From assembly GCF_907164915.1 (NCBI RefSeq), contig NC_061868.1:22749819-22813818 (forward strand): a DNA stretch of 64,000 bases, given 5' to 3'. A model generated the notes under the pieces. It did no database searches, had not been told where the DNA came from, and saw only the letters and a program-made list of their open reading frames with translations. Made by a program: the position numbers and the translations under genes. Shown here one piece after another: positions 34,209-46,800 of this stretch (position 1 is the stretch's first letter; each line of letters begins with the position of its first letter). The DNA comes from Impatiens glandulifera. Lineage: Eukaryota > Streptophyta > Magnoliopsida > Ericales > Balsaminaceae.

Positions 34209-35139
34209 TTTCGAAAGAATATGAACCGACACAAGATTTTCAGAGAGATTTGGAGAGAGAAATGCAGAGAGAATTAGGGTTCTTAAGGATTTCGTGGGAT
34301 TGAAAACTTTCAAACTCATGCACTAATATACATATATGGACAGAAAATAGAGATACAGAATAACCGTCTTTTCTTAAGGGTATGGCCCATTAATAAATTT
34401 TAGACGTCCTTTTTCAAGAAGTCATCATTAAAAATGAGGGTATATCAGTCATTTTCTCTAAACTTGAAAGACACATGTCTTCATGTTAGTAAGAGATGAC
34501 TGTTAGATATTTTGAGCGGGAAAAATGAATAGCTCTCAACGTGGGACAACTGTCCTTGATCAGTCTAATCTGTACGTAGTTAGTCTTACTCCACAAATCC
34601 ATATAACAAAACGTCTATTAGACGGATGGGTCTAATAGACGCATACGTCTAATTCTGTGTTATAAAAATCTGTCTAATGTCTATTAGACGTGTACGTCTA
34701 ATTCCGCATAAACACCACGTGTTAGACGTGTATTTGATTAGACGTGAGCATCCTCTTGCTCATGACGTAAAAACGTCTAACGTCTATTAGACGTGTCCGT
34801 ATAATCGCGTAGGTATATCACCTCAACATATAGACTTAGAAAAATAGATTTTAAGCAAAAATACGTTTAAGTACAGACCGTTTCTTTTAAACACACTTGT
34901 CTAATTAGACCGATTAAGAATATTCATCTAGAGAGTATCTTTACTTCCAAAATAATTTCCCTCTCATTTTGTATATGGACATAAAAATGTAATATATAAT
35001 TTTTGTGATCCAAAGACCAAAAACATTTTTAACAACTAAAAACATTTATTATACTAGAATGGCAAATGCCATTGTTGATCTTCAAGGCTATGTACTCAGA
35101 AGAGTACTCTTCTAGCTTCCTTCATGCAATCCTCCTACA
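34209..35139 (-). promoter_or_regulatory. A2 spacer upstream of ORF2 with TTAGACGT palindromes
   Basis: Non-coding, aligned to 3092-4107 of A1. Palindromes such as TTAGACGTGTACGTCTAA (34684-34701) cluster at about 34560-34920. A TATA-like stretch (CCATATATGTATATTAG, minus, about 34339-34323) is 115-130 nt before the chosen ATG. No trace of pol. Confidence 0.5.
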
Positions 35140-36977
35140 TCACCTACAAAAGAAACTATTTACACATTTTGGTACCCATACTAAATTGAGTCCTCGATCA
35201 ATTAGTCTCTTAGGAATCCATATTTGAGTTATTCTGATGGACTTCCCATTTTGTGTTGTGATTAATGCATAAGATTTTGACTCAGCAAATGACTTCTTGC
35301 TAGCCACTAATCCCTTAACTTTTGAAGAAAATTTTCTTTTAAAACTCCTTGACTTAGAGTCAGGTTTTAAATTGCCAGACTTGTTAGCTGCTTCTAGCTT
35401 ATTCTTAAGTTAGCTAACAGTAGGCAGAACATAAACTATTTCATTTTTTAAAGCAACTTCTTCAGAATAGGATCAGATTCAATGTCAGTCACACTCTCTT
35501 TGACAAAACTTATTGGCTTAAGTTTGTCAGATGAGTTGGACTTTTTGCATGACAGGTTAGGGTCATTGCTATCAAACCCAAATCCGGATCTAGATCCAGC
35601 ATGTTTCAACATGCTGATCGGATATTTGACAGTATCTTCAGACTTTGTCCATGCACAGACAACATAGTTTAACCTTTTGTTTTCAGATGAAAGAGTTTGA
35701 ATCTGTTCTTTGAGCATCTCATTCTCAGATGAGATCTCTTCAATCTTCTTTTCAAAAACATTTGACTCTTCAGCTTTAGATATAGTTGGTTTGTTTACAT
35801 CTGATGAAGATTTAGTTTCATTTAGAGATTCTGCTAGCTTTCTGTACTCGATGACCATGTCATCTTGTGCAGCTACCATTTGTTCTCTTGAAAATCTCTC
35901 AGAAGAGAAATCAAATACCTCAGTCTCCTGAGTTCCTTCTTCATCTTCTCTTGCCATGAATGAAGACACCTCTTCTTCATCACTTTCACTGGATGAGAAG
36001 TAGGAACCACGGCTGCTTCCTCTGTTCTTTCTGTCGTCTTCCATAAGAGCCTTCAGCTCTTTTCCATCATCCTTGGCATCTTCACGCTTTGGTTTCCGGT
36101 ATTCCGATGCATAATGATATTTAATACCACAGTTCAAACAAGTAACATTAGCTTTAGATTTTTTATTATCATTAGAATTTGAAGAGTTTGAGTTAGAGTT
36201 GCTCTTCTTCGTGAAGTCTCCAAACTTCTTCACAAAGACAGACATGGCATCGTTGCTTAGCTGCTGAGCTGCCATCTTCACATTCGGAGCGGTTGGTGGC
36301 TCTTCAGCAGTCACCAGAACCTTGGCAATAATAACGGATCTGGGTTGATCTTCTTCCATCCTAAAGTTCAGCTCAAACTCATAGGCCTTGAGGTCAGCAA
36401 AGAGATCAAAGAGAGAGATCTTGTTAAGATCTTTGGATTCTCTCATCGCCATTGTCTTTATGTCCCATTTCCTTGGAAGAGCACGCATGACCTTGATAGC
36501 AAGCTCCCGGTTGCTATAGGTTTTGCCTAGGATAGACAGAGAGGAGACGATCTTGCTGAATCTGGTGTTGAAATCGTTCATTGTTTCACCAGGACGCATC
36601 TTGAAACTGTCGAACTGTTGAGTGGCAACTATGATCTTGTTTTCCTTGGTTTGCTCGTTGCCCTCACACAGTTGAGTGAGTCTGTCCCAGACCTCTTTGG
36701 CAGTATCACATTCGATAATGTAGTTGAACATGCTATCATTGAGAGATCTGTACAGAACATCAAGAGCCATGTTGTTGAGATTGTTCTGCCTCTTTTCATC
36801 AACAGTTCAGTCAGCCTTCTCCTTTTCAATCTTGATAGGACCTTCTGTGACAACGCTCCACATGTCATCATGAAGAGAAGAGAGATGAGGACGAACTCTT
36901 TTCTTCCAAACAATGTAGTTTTCTCGAGAGAAAGTTGGAATGGGTGTAGCATTGGCATCTTTGGTTGTGGTCGACAT
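35140..36977 (-). pseudogene. gag: gag of A2, copy 1
   Basis: Starts at ATG 36977 (MSTTTKDANATPIPTFSREN), 32 nt after the PBS. Codon 57 is TGA (36809-36807) where A1 has TGG. Codons 70-510 are open (36770-35448) with the capsid region, a Ser/Asn-rich linker, a damaged zinc knuckle (CLNCGIKYHYASEY, last Cys replaced by Tyr), an acidic segment (SSSESDEEEVSS) and a coiled coil. A 1-nt deletion near 35470 shifts the frame before the basic C-terminus, which ends about 35140. Nearly identical to copy 2. Confidence 0.9.
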
Positions 36978-37008
36978 ATTTCAGGAAGGGCTTGAGAATA
37001 GAAACAGG

Positions 37009-37971
37009 GCTCTGATACCAATTGATAGGATCGACTTTATCGATAGAGACGTGGGTCTAGCGATGGATGAAAGCTTATGAAAAACAGTTTGAAAGAAATC
37101 CTGTTAGGGATTTAATTCGTTTTCTATTCTACGCAAACACTTGTAAACACTTGAAATAGATTCAAGGCGGAATAGTTTACTTGGGTTTGAAGCACAAGAT
37201 GAAATATGAAAAGATGACATAAATGAAAGAACACATCAATTTGTTTATGGATGTTCGGAGAAACTCTTCTACGTCACCCTTTCTTTCAACCACCGGAAGG
37301 ATTCACTATAATATGATTCGAATCAAATATAGTTTACACACACTTAGCTCACTATTGAACATAACACTTTCTGTTCAATTACAAAATAAAGAATATCACT
37401 CAGCTAAAGGTGTTTTGATTCTAGCTCTATCTTGATTCCCACACAGTACAATCAAAAAACAGCTTCACAGAATGAATATTCAAAGACTTGAATTTAGTAA
37501 GCAAGATGATCAAGATCGGCAAATTCGTAAGGCTAGCAGTTCTCTCTCTTGGTTAAAGCAGATTTTCCGTTAAATACAGAGAATGAGCTAACAGTCGAAT
37601 CTTTTAGAATGATACGTGACACTTTTACATTGGAAAGCCTCCGTTTTACACAGCAGGTTCTGAGCACAAGGATCGTGGTCGTACACCACTAGTAGTGCGC
37701 CGAATATTCCATCAGGGATGTACCTACAAAACAGGTAATGTGAGGAAAATTCTCTTACGTGGCATTCCTTGGTTGGTTGTATATAACTGTTGTACTAATC
37801 TTCACTAGAAAGTGGAGCAGGAGTAAGGTACAGCTATAACACGTGGGTAGGTGAATGCTAGCTTCAAGCAAACTACTTAAGCTGAGCATTAGACGTATTT
37901 CAGTTAGACGGATTGTAAAAATCAGTCAAATGAAATCAAACATCTCCTTTTAATAATAAAGTCTTTTAAAT
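37009..37971 (-). repeat. Duplicated PBS and partial A2 LTR (inner copy)
   Basis: PBS TGGTATCAGAGC (37020-37009, minus) and 943 bp of LTR 3' end (37023-37965) lie inside the element because of the tandem duplication. It includes the conserved LTR box (37241-37280) but not the palindrome array. Confidence 0.9.
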
Positions 37972-39663
37972 CAAATGACTTCCTGCTAGCCACTGATCCC
38001 TTAACTTTTGAAGAAAATTTTCTTTTAAAACTCCTTGACTTAGAGTCAGGTTTTAAATTGCCAGACTTGTTAGCTGCTTCTAGCTTATTCTTAAGTTAGT
38101 TAACAATAGGCAGAACATAAACTATTTCATTTTTTAAAGCAACTTCTTCAGAATAGGATCAGATTCAATGTCAGTCACACTCTCTTTGACAAAACTTATT
38201 GGCTTAAGTTTGTCAGATGAGTTGGACTTTTTGCATGACAGGTTAGGGTCATTGCTATCAAACCCAAATCCGGATCTAGATCCAGCATGTTTCAACATGC
38301 TGATCGGATATTTGACAGTATCTTCAGACTTTGTCCATGCACAGACAACATAGTTTAACCTTTTGTTTTCAGATGAAAGAGTTTGAATCTGTTCTTTGAG
38401 TATCTCATTCTCAGATGAGATCTCTTCAATCTTCTTTTCAAAAACATTTGACTCTTCAGCTTTAGATATACTTGGTTTGTTTACATCTGATGAAGATTTA
38501 GTTTCATTTAGAGATTCTGCTAGCTTTATGTACTCGATGACCATGTCATCTTGTGTAGCTACCATTTGTTCTCTTGAAAATCTCTCAGAAGAGAAATCAA
38601 ATACATCAGTCTCCTGAGTTCCTTCTTCATCTTCTCTTGCCATGAATGAAGACACCTCTTCTTCATCACTTTCACTGGATGAGAAGTAGGAACCACGGCT
38701 GCTTCCTCTGTTCTTTCTGTCGTCTTCCATAAGAGCCTTCAGCTCTTTTCCATCATCCTTGGCATCTTCACGCTTTGGCTTCCGGTATTCCGATGCATAA
38801 TGACATTTAATACCACAGTTCAAACAAGTAACATTAGCTTTAGATTTTTTATTATCATTAGAATTTGAAGAGTTTGAGTTAGAGTTGCTCTTCTTCGTGA
38901 AGTCGCCAAACTTCTTCACAAAGACAGACATGGCATCGTTGCTCAGCTGCTGAGCTGCCATCTTCACATTCGGAGCGGTTGGTGGCTCTTCAGTAGTCAC
39001 CAGCACCTTGGCAATAATAACGGATGTGGGTTGATCTTCTTCCATCCTAAAGTTCAGCTCAAACTCATAGGCCTTAAGGTCAGCAAAGAGATCAAAGAGA
39101 GAGATCTTATTAAGATCTTTGGATTCTCTCATCGCCATTGTCTTTATGTCCCATTTCCTTGGAAGAGCACGCATGACCTTGATAGCTAGCTCCCGGTTGC
39201 TATAGGTTTTGCCTAGGATAGACAGAGAGGAGACGATCTTGCTGAATCTGGTGTTGAAATCGTTCATTGTTTCACCAGGACGCATCTTGAAACTGTCGAA
39301 CTGTTGAGTGGCAACTATGATCTTGTTTTCCTTGGTTTGCTCGTTGCCCTCACACAGTTGAGTGAGTCTGTCCCAGACCTCTTTGGCAGTATCACATTCG
39401 ATAATATAGTTGAACATGCTATCATCGAGAGATCTGTACAGAACATCAAGAGCCATGTTGTTGAGATTGTTCTGCCTCTTTTCATCAGCGGTTCAGTCAG
39501 CCTTCTCCTTTTCAATCTTGATAGGACCTTCTGTGACAACGCTCCACATGTCATCATGAAGAGAAGAGAGATGAGGACGAACTCTTTTCTTCCAAACAAT
39601 GTAGTTTTCTCGAGAGAAAGTTGGAATGGGTGTAGCATTGGCATCTTTGGTTGTGGTCGACAT
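37972..39663 (-). pseudogene. gag: gag of A2, copy 2 (C-terminus cut by duplication)
   Basis: ATG at 39663; the same codon-57 TGA (39495-39493) and the same 1-nt deletion as copy 1, so both defects predate the duplication. The open part is 39456-38134. The zinc knuckle reads CLNCGIKCHYASEY, again without its last Cys. The last ~45 codons of gag are absent because the copy ends at the duplication junction (37972). This copy sits directly behind the genuine 5' LTR and PBS (39695-39706). Confidence 0.9.
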
Positions 39664-39694
39664 ATTTCAGGAAGGGCTTGAGAATAGAAACAGG

Positions 39695-39706
39695 GCTCTG
39701 ATACCA
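39695..39706 (-). other. Primer binding site of A2 (outer copy)
   Basis: TGGTATCAGAGC on the minus strand, perfect match to the tRNA-iMet type PBS, 2 nt after the LTR end at 39709. Confidence 0.93.
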
Positions 39707-39708
39707 AT

Positions 39709-40676
39709 TGATAGGATCGGCTTTATCGATAGAGACGTGGGTCTGGCAATGGATGAAAGCTTATGAAAAACAGTTTGAAAGAAATCCTGTTAGGGATTTA
39801 ATTCGTTTTCTATTCTACGCAAACACTTGTAAACACTTGACACAGATTCAAGGCGGAATAGTTTACTTGGGTTTGAAGCACAAGATGAAATATGAAAAGA
39901 TGACATAAATGAAAGAACACATCAATTTGTTTATGGATGTTCGGAGAAACTCTTCTACGTCACCCTTTCTTTCAACCACCGGAAGGATTCACTATAATAT
40001 GATTCGAATCAAATATAGTTTACACACACTTAGCTCACTATTGAACATAACACTTTCTGTTCAATTACAAAATAAAGAATATCACTCAGGTAAAGGTGTT
40101 TTGATTCTAGCTCTATCTTGATTCCCACACAGTACAATCAAAAAACAGCTTCACAGAATGAATATTCAAAGACTTGAATTTAGTAAGCAAGATGATCAAG
40201 ATCGGCAAATTCGTAAGGCTAGCAGTTCTCTCTCTTGGTTAAAGCAGATTTTCCGTTAAATACAGAGAAGGAGCTAACAGTCAAATCTTTTAGAATGATA
40301 CGTGACACTTTTCCATTGGAAAGCCTCCGTTTTACACAGCAGGTTCTGAGCACAAGGATCGTGGCCGTACACCACTAGTAGTGCGCCGAATATTCCATCA
40401 GGGATGTACCTACAAAACAGGTAATGTGAGGAAAATTCTCTTACGTGGCATTCCTTGGTTGGTTGTATATAGCTGTTGTACTAATCTTCACTAGAAAGTG
40501 GAGCAGGAGTAAGGTACAACTATAACACGTGGGTAGGTGAATGCTAGCTTCAAGCAAACTACTTAAGCTGAGCATTAGACGTATTTCAGTTAGACGGATT
40601 GTAAAAATCAGTCAAATGAAATCAAACATCTCCTTTTAATAATAAAGTCTATTAGACCGCCTGGTCTAATAGAATT
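39709..40676 (-). repeat. A2 5' LTR, proximal half
   Basis: 968 bp from CCTATCA (39709) to the B1 insertion site. Bases 40672-40676 (GAATT) are one copy of the B1 target duplication. It continues at 54361. The conserved LTR box is at 39928-39966. Confidence 0.93.
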
Positions 40677-41996
40677 TGTTAGATAAAATCAGACCGGTTC
40701 AAATAAACCTAACATAAATAAACTTTCCATGTAAGAACAAGGAACCGGACAGGATAAACAAAAAGAACCGGCTAAAGAAAACTAACCGGTCAAGCTAGTA
40801 AACCGACCAAGAATACCTGAAACTTGACCACACAAAGAAAGGATTGGCCAAAGCTTAAAACCGGAAACATCAAACAGCCGATCAGCCATAAGGCAGAGGA
40901 ATAACCGGAAGAAGTCCGGTTACATCACTCATACCAAAAGTCATTCGGTTAAGATAAATGGCCGACCAGTACAAGAAGACAATTCGGGTATCTGTTGAGA
41001 ATGATACCAAAGGAACAGACTAAACACTTCCATATCCATACAAGTCTGAGGAAAGACTGTAGGCTGCAGAAGATAGTACTACCGGATCTTTCCACTTCGG
41101 GATAAGTCAGAAAGAAGATCTTCCAAGTACAGACAATTGTCCAACAGACAGTGCCTACATTGAGTAAAAGACAAACCTAGCAGGTCTGTCTTACATACCG
41201 GAAGAACAGACCGCCAGGTCTGAGACAAAATGCCAGGTCTGAGGTTGACCATTAGGTCTGAGGAAACGACCGCAGGTCTGAATCTCTGAAACACTGAATC
41301 ACTGCACCTCTGCTCAGCCAATCAAATTCAAGGCAGTGAAATATGACCGTTGGCATATCTCACCTATAAAAGGGGCAGTTGAAGAAGAGTAAATGCGGGA
41401 CACAGCGTGACACAGTGGGACAAGTGAGAAACTCTAAGAGCATTTATTCTACAAGTGATAAGATTGTGTTGTTCTAAGAAAGCCTAAGTGCTAAAGCTAA
41501 AGTGTGTTTTACAATTTCGGTGTAAATTGTAAGAGTGTTATCGAGCAGAAAATAAGTCTCGATCGGATTGTACTTGTATTCCTTAGTGAATATCCTTCTC
41601 GCGGTTTCGAGAGGAAGGGGTGACGTAGGAGTTTTATCTCCGAACATCCATAAAATCTGTCTTATTATTTACTGTCTGCTGGTTTCATTATCTAACCGAT
41701 CCATACCGCTATAACCGACCTAACCCTATCCAAGCCGAACTTCCAGATTACCGAAGCCGACCCATCAAATTTCAAACCTCCATTATACAATACCGATTCT
41801 GCCTATCATACAAGTGTGCCGCTTCAACCTGAAAGCAAACCTCTTCCGCGCTTGAACCTAGTTCAAGGGTTTGTGACAGGTTGTGTAGTATTGAAACCCC
41901 AGTGTTAATCTCTAACTGGATTAACCACCGCCCTTCGAGTGAGAACCGCTAACCGGTCCAACCCCCGGTCCTCCAGCGGCTACCTAGATCCTAACA
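40677..41996 (+). repeat. B1 5' LTR (1,320 bp)
   Basis: Starts TGTTAGATAAAATCAG, ends AGATCCTAACA. It holds repeated (C)AGGTCTGAG units (41210-41280), a TATA box CTATAAAAGG (41364-41373) and the conserved box GGGGTGACGTAGGAG (41617-41631) with hairpin GGAG-N6-CTCC. Transcription would begin shortly after the TATA box. Confidence 0.96.
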
Positions 41997-41998
41997 AT

Positions 41999-42010
41999 TG
42001 GTATCAGAGC
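41999..42010 (+). other. Primer binding site of B1
   Basis: TGGTATCAGAGC, complement of the initiator tRNA-Met 3' end, 2 nt after the LTR. Confidence 0.95.
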
Positions 42011-42035
42011 AGTTAGTTTCAATACTCAAGCAAGC

Positions 42036-43859
42036 ATGTATCAGGATAGGCCTCCAATACTAGAAGGTGATGACTTTGCCAACTGGAAGGCACGCATGCA
42101 CCTGCACTTAGTCACCTTGGATGATGAAATGGAGTCCATTCTGACCGAAGGACCGATATTCATTGATAAGGACAGAAAGGAATGGACGGCTGAAGATAGG
42201 AGAAGAAACAACCTGGATAATCATGCTAGAAACCGGATCTCCAACAGTGTGGACAGAAACACATACTGCAAAATCAGAGACGGCCAAATCGCGAAGGAGA
42301 CATGGAACACGGTTATCCAGATCTTTGAGGGAAATGAAAGAACAAAGGAGAACAAGATAATGGTGGCCACATAGAAGTTTGAGAGCATCAAGATGAAATC
42401 AGGAGAAACTATGAAGGAATACAGTGACCGGTTTACTGGTGTGTTAGATGAGTTAGCAACTCTGGGCAAGAAGTATGACAACAAAGAGGTAATTATGAAA
42501 GCTTTGAGATCTCTTCCAAGTGCTTGGGACATAAAAACAATGGTAATGAGGGAATCAAAGAGCCTACGTAAGATGAAACTATACGATGTATTCGAAGATC
42601 TTAAGGCATATGAGTTCGAAATGAGATCTAGGACTGAAGAAGAAGTCTCGGCCTCAACATCAACCAGAGCACTAATCACATCTACAGAACCGGTTGCACC
42701 TGTATCGGCACCTGCACATGTACCGATCAGAACCGCCGAACAGTTCACCGAGGATGCCATGGCAATGCTTGCACAGAAGTTTGGGAGGTTCATGAAAAGA
42801 AGTCAACCGACAAACAACTACTATGGTGACAAAACCAATGTAAGATGCTATAACTGTAACTGTTTGGGATATTTTAAGTGGGAATGCAGGAAGCCGAGGA
42901 GGGATACCCAGAAACCGGATTATCAAAATGACCGAAACAATTATCAACAAACCGGTGAAGGAAGTGAGGTACCGAAAGCACTGATAGCCGACGATGGAGG
43001 AAGTCTATGGGCTCACAGTGACAGTGATGATGAACTCACGTGTCTCATGGCAAATGAAGAACAGGTATTTGACTCTCCTTGTGAGGAATTTACTAAAGAT
43101 GAATTATACAATGCATTGAATGACATGGTAGAAGAATATAGGAACCTACTAGCCATGCTACCTAAGCACCTCAACATTAGAACCGATCCCATAGTACCCA
43201 TTCCGACAGAACCAGAGGTACTCACTATAACCGAACCGGAGGTCGTACAACCTGATGATACACATACTTTAGAGACCGAATTAGATCCTAAGACCGAACA
43301 ATCCAGTGAACCGACTAGAGAATTAACCGAGGAAGAAAATGCCCGACTTCAATATAAGATGGCCGCATATAAGAGATCTAGTGATATAGTAAAGAACATG
43401 AATAGACACTACAGACATCCTCGTTGCAAGTTTGGCCTAGGATACACAGAGAATAGCTCCAAAGACCGAAAACCCATAGAAAAAGCAAGGCTTACAAGAG
43501 GAAATCTTCCCTTTATAAAATTTCTTAAAAGCTCCTGGACCGTTGAAGAAGAGGAGACCGCATACTATAGGGAAGAAAAGCTAAAATACGACTATGTTGG
43601 TCCAACCGAATCTGAGAAATGGCTTGACCCTGTGAAAAGAATAGCCGAAATCATCAAACATATGAAAGCCTTTCCTGAACCGCATAGGTCAAACCAAAGA
43701 TCACCAAACCGAAGACCATCATCATTTAAGACCTTTGTAGAAAAACCAAGATACACGAGACCGAGTGCCAAAAGAACAGTTAAAGCCCTAGCAAAGAAGA
43801 CCGTCCGGTTTATCAAGGTTTGGATACCTAAGGGACTAATCGCATGTGGACCCAAGTAA
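42036..43859 (+). pseudogene. gag: gag of B1, one amber stop
   Basis: A 607-codon frame starting 25 nt after the PBS. The capsid region lies at about residues 1-215 (DFANWKARMHLHL; LGKKYDNKEVIMKALRSLP; DLKAYEFEM). The zinc-knuckle position reads CYNCNCLGYFKWEC, with Tyr in place of the metal-binding His. Acidic, Pro/Thr-Glu-rich and basic C-terminal parts end in WIPKGLIACGPK, as in A gag. The only stop is TAG at 42372-42374 (codon 113), where A1 has a Gln codon. Apart from that stop and the knuckle change the gene looks complete. Confidence 0.92.
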
Positions 43860-43884
43860 ATGTGGGTACCAAATAGTTGTAAAT

Positions 43885-46800
43885 ATGTACATTTTGCAGG
43901 ATCCAAACAAACGGCTAGGAAACTCTGAATGGTTCTTGGACAGCGGCTGCTCCAGGCACATGACCGAAACAGCAATATGCTAACCGACATCAGAGCAGTA
44001 ACCGGTGCTTTAATCACTTTTGGTGACAACTCAAAACGTAAAACTGTGGGCAAGGGTAAGATTGTCCATGGTAACCTAACTATTGATAATGTACTTCTAG
44101 TGGAAAACCTACGCTTTAACCTACTTAGCATTAGTCAGATGTGTGATGCTGGATACACGGTAGAATTTCTTAAACATGCATGCTTAGTTAAGAACACTCA
44201 AGGTATCGTACTACTAACCGGAAATAGGATATGTAACATTTACAAGGTAGACTGGAAAACTAGAGTAGAATATCCTATATGCATGATAGCTAAGACTGAT
44301 CAAACCTGGTTGTGGCATAAGAGACTAAACCATCTAAACATGAAAACTTTAAACTACATTCGTGGTAAAAAGCTAGTTGAGGGCATTCCGGACATAGTAT
44401 TTAATCAAGATAAAGTTTGCTCAGCATGTCAAATGGGTAAACAAACTAGGTCAACCTTTAAGAGTAAAGGAAATATCCAATCCAGCCGATGTTTAGATCT
44501 TCTTCACATGGATTTATTTGGACCGATTCAGGTCATTAGCCTAGGAGGTATGCTTTCACCATGGTAGTTATTGATGATTACTCTAGATTTACATGGGTAA
44601 TATTTCTACCATCTAAACGTGAAACCGTATCAAACCTGATTACACTTCTTAAGCGCCTACAAAATGAAAAATCAACTCGCATTAATAGCATTCGAAGTGA
44701 TCGAGGTACCGAATTTACCAATAGTACATTAACTGCATATCTTGATGAATCCGGCATTAGACACGAGTTGTCTAGTGCTAGGACTCCTCAACAAAATGGT
44801 CTGGCCGAGAGAAGAAACCGGACTTTCAAGGAAGCCGCACGGTCCATGATAGTCGATTCCGGCATTGCTCAGAAATTTTGGGCTGAGGCTATCAACACTG
44901 CATGTTATACACAAAACCGGTCTTTAATAAACAGATTTCACAACAAAACACCGTATGAGGTTTATTTTAACAGGGTTCCCAAACTTAAGTACCTCAGGAT
45001 TTTCGGTTGTAAGTGTTATATACATATAAATGGTAAGACCCAACTCACTGCTTTTGATGCAAAAACCGATACCGGGATCATGCTAGGATACTCAGCAGTA
45101 AGTAAAGCATATAGAGTATATAATAATAGAACTGCAACCATGGAGGAAACAATTCACGTTGTTTTCGATGAATCGGTTGAAAGCAATACTGCTTCATGCT
45201 TTGATCTACACAACAGATTGGAAAATAACAATATTCATTCTGATAGTGAAGATGAGACTCCAGTCTTCAGGCGGTTTGTCCATGACCAAATGGGTAACAT
45301 TGAAACCCAGCCGGATCAAGCTGTGCCACAACAGGAAGCTGACACTTCGGTCCAATCCGAGGAAGTCGGTCGGTCTGACAATCATGTTCAGCCTACCGAC
45401 ATGTCTAGCCTTGATCAAATAAACGGTAATTTGGTAGACACTCCTGAACTGAACCTCAGAAGAAAAAGTAAACATCCTCCTGAGCAAATTATAGGTGACC
45501 CTTCAGAACCTGTTCGAACTAGGGGTCAACTTCTGGAAGGATACTTTAATTCCGCTTTCATATCCCAGATTGAACCGAAAAGAATAGATGAAGCATTGTC
45601 AGATCCGGATTGGATCTTGGGAATGCAAGAAGAGGTAAACTAGTTCGAGAGTAGTAAAGTCTGGTACCTAGTCCCTAGACCGAAAGATCAATCGGTCATA
45701 TGAACAAGATGGGTATTTAGAAACAAACTCAATGAGGACGGTTTGGTCACGAGGAACAAAGCCAGATTAGTGGCTCAAGGTTACAAACAGGAAGAAGGCA
45801 TTGATTTTGAAGAATCATTTGCCCCTGTAGCTAGGATTGAAGCCATTAGGATTTTTTTATCCTTTGCTGCTTTCAAAAACTTTATGGTTTTTCAAATGGA
45901 TGTTAAAAGTGCATTTCTGAACGATGACCTACGTGAAGAAGTGTATGTTGAACAACCACCCGGTTTCAAGAGCGCTGCATTCCCAAACCATGTATACCGG
46001 TTAAATAAAGCTTTATACGGTCTAAAGCAAGCACCTAGAGCCTGGTATGATACACTAACCGCATTTCTATTAAAACATGATTTCACCATCGGTTCGGTGG
46101 ATAAAACATTGTTTAAATTTGAAAAGAATGAACATATCCTACTTGTTCAAATTTATGTAGATGATATTATTTTCGGTTCCACTGATCCTAAGCTATGTGA
46201 TAAGTTTTCAAAAATGATGACTGATAAATTTGAAATGAGTATGATGGGAGAATTAAGTTTCTTCCTAGGTCTTCAGGTTAAACAACTCAAAGAAGGAACA
46301 TTCATTAGCCAACCTAAGTACACCAAGGAGCTACTAAAGAAGTTCGGGATGAACACTTGCTCCTCGGCGGCTACTCCAATGAGCTCATCAATTAAACTGG
46401 ACAGGGATGATGAGGGCCAATCGGTAGACCAGATTGCATACCGGGGGATGATCGGCTCTCTACTATACCTGACAGCGAGTAGACCGGACATCCTATTTGC
46501 AGTTGGTGTATGTGGGAGATTCCAAGCAAATCCAAAACAATCCCACTACACAGCCGCAAAGAGGATACTGAAGTATCTAAAGGGCACACCTGACGTCGGT
46601 CTGTGGTACCCAAAGGACTCGTCCTTTAATCTAACAAGTTACTCAGATGCAGACTATGCAGGGTGTAAGATTGACAGGAAAAGCACAAGCGGTACATGCC
46701 AATTCCTAGGTGACCGACTGGTGTCATGGCACAACAAGAAACAGACATCGGTGGCCACATCAACCGCGGAGGCTGAATACTTGGCGGCCGGAAGTTGCTA

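Larger units (their letters stand above)
35286..40657 (-). repeat. Tandem duplication (2 x 2,686 bp) of gag, PBS and LTR part
   Basis: 35286-37971 and 37972-40657 are near-identical copies (about 1% different; 8-9 amino-acid changes in 440). Equivalent points are exactly 2,686 bp apart (ATGs 36977 and 39663; PBS 37009 and 39695). The junction is at about 37965-37972, where LTR sequence (AATAAAGTCT) passes into gag C-terminus (CAAATGACTTCCTGC). Confidence 0.95.

Noticed and set aside
36618..36995. 125-codon plus-strand frame (and its twin at 39304-39681)
   Set aside because: Antisense of gag N-terminus; duplicated only because gag is duplicated.
42221..42793. 190-codon minus-strand frame in B1
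   Set aside because: Antisense of gag; capsid motifs on the plus strand are decisive.
43885..43900. Intron acceptor (TTTTGCAG) at the gag-pol junction of B1
   Set aside because: No matching donor that would rejoin gag and pol frames could be identified, and the sequence is equally explained as spacer.
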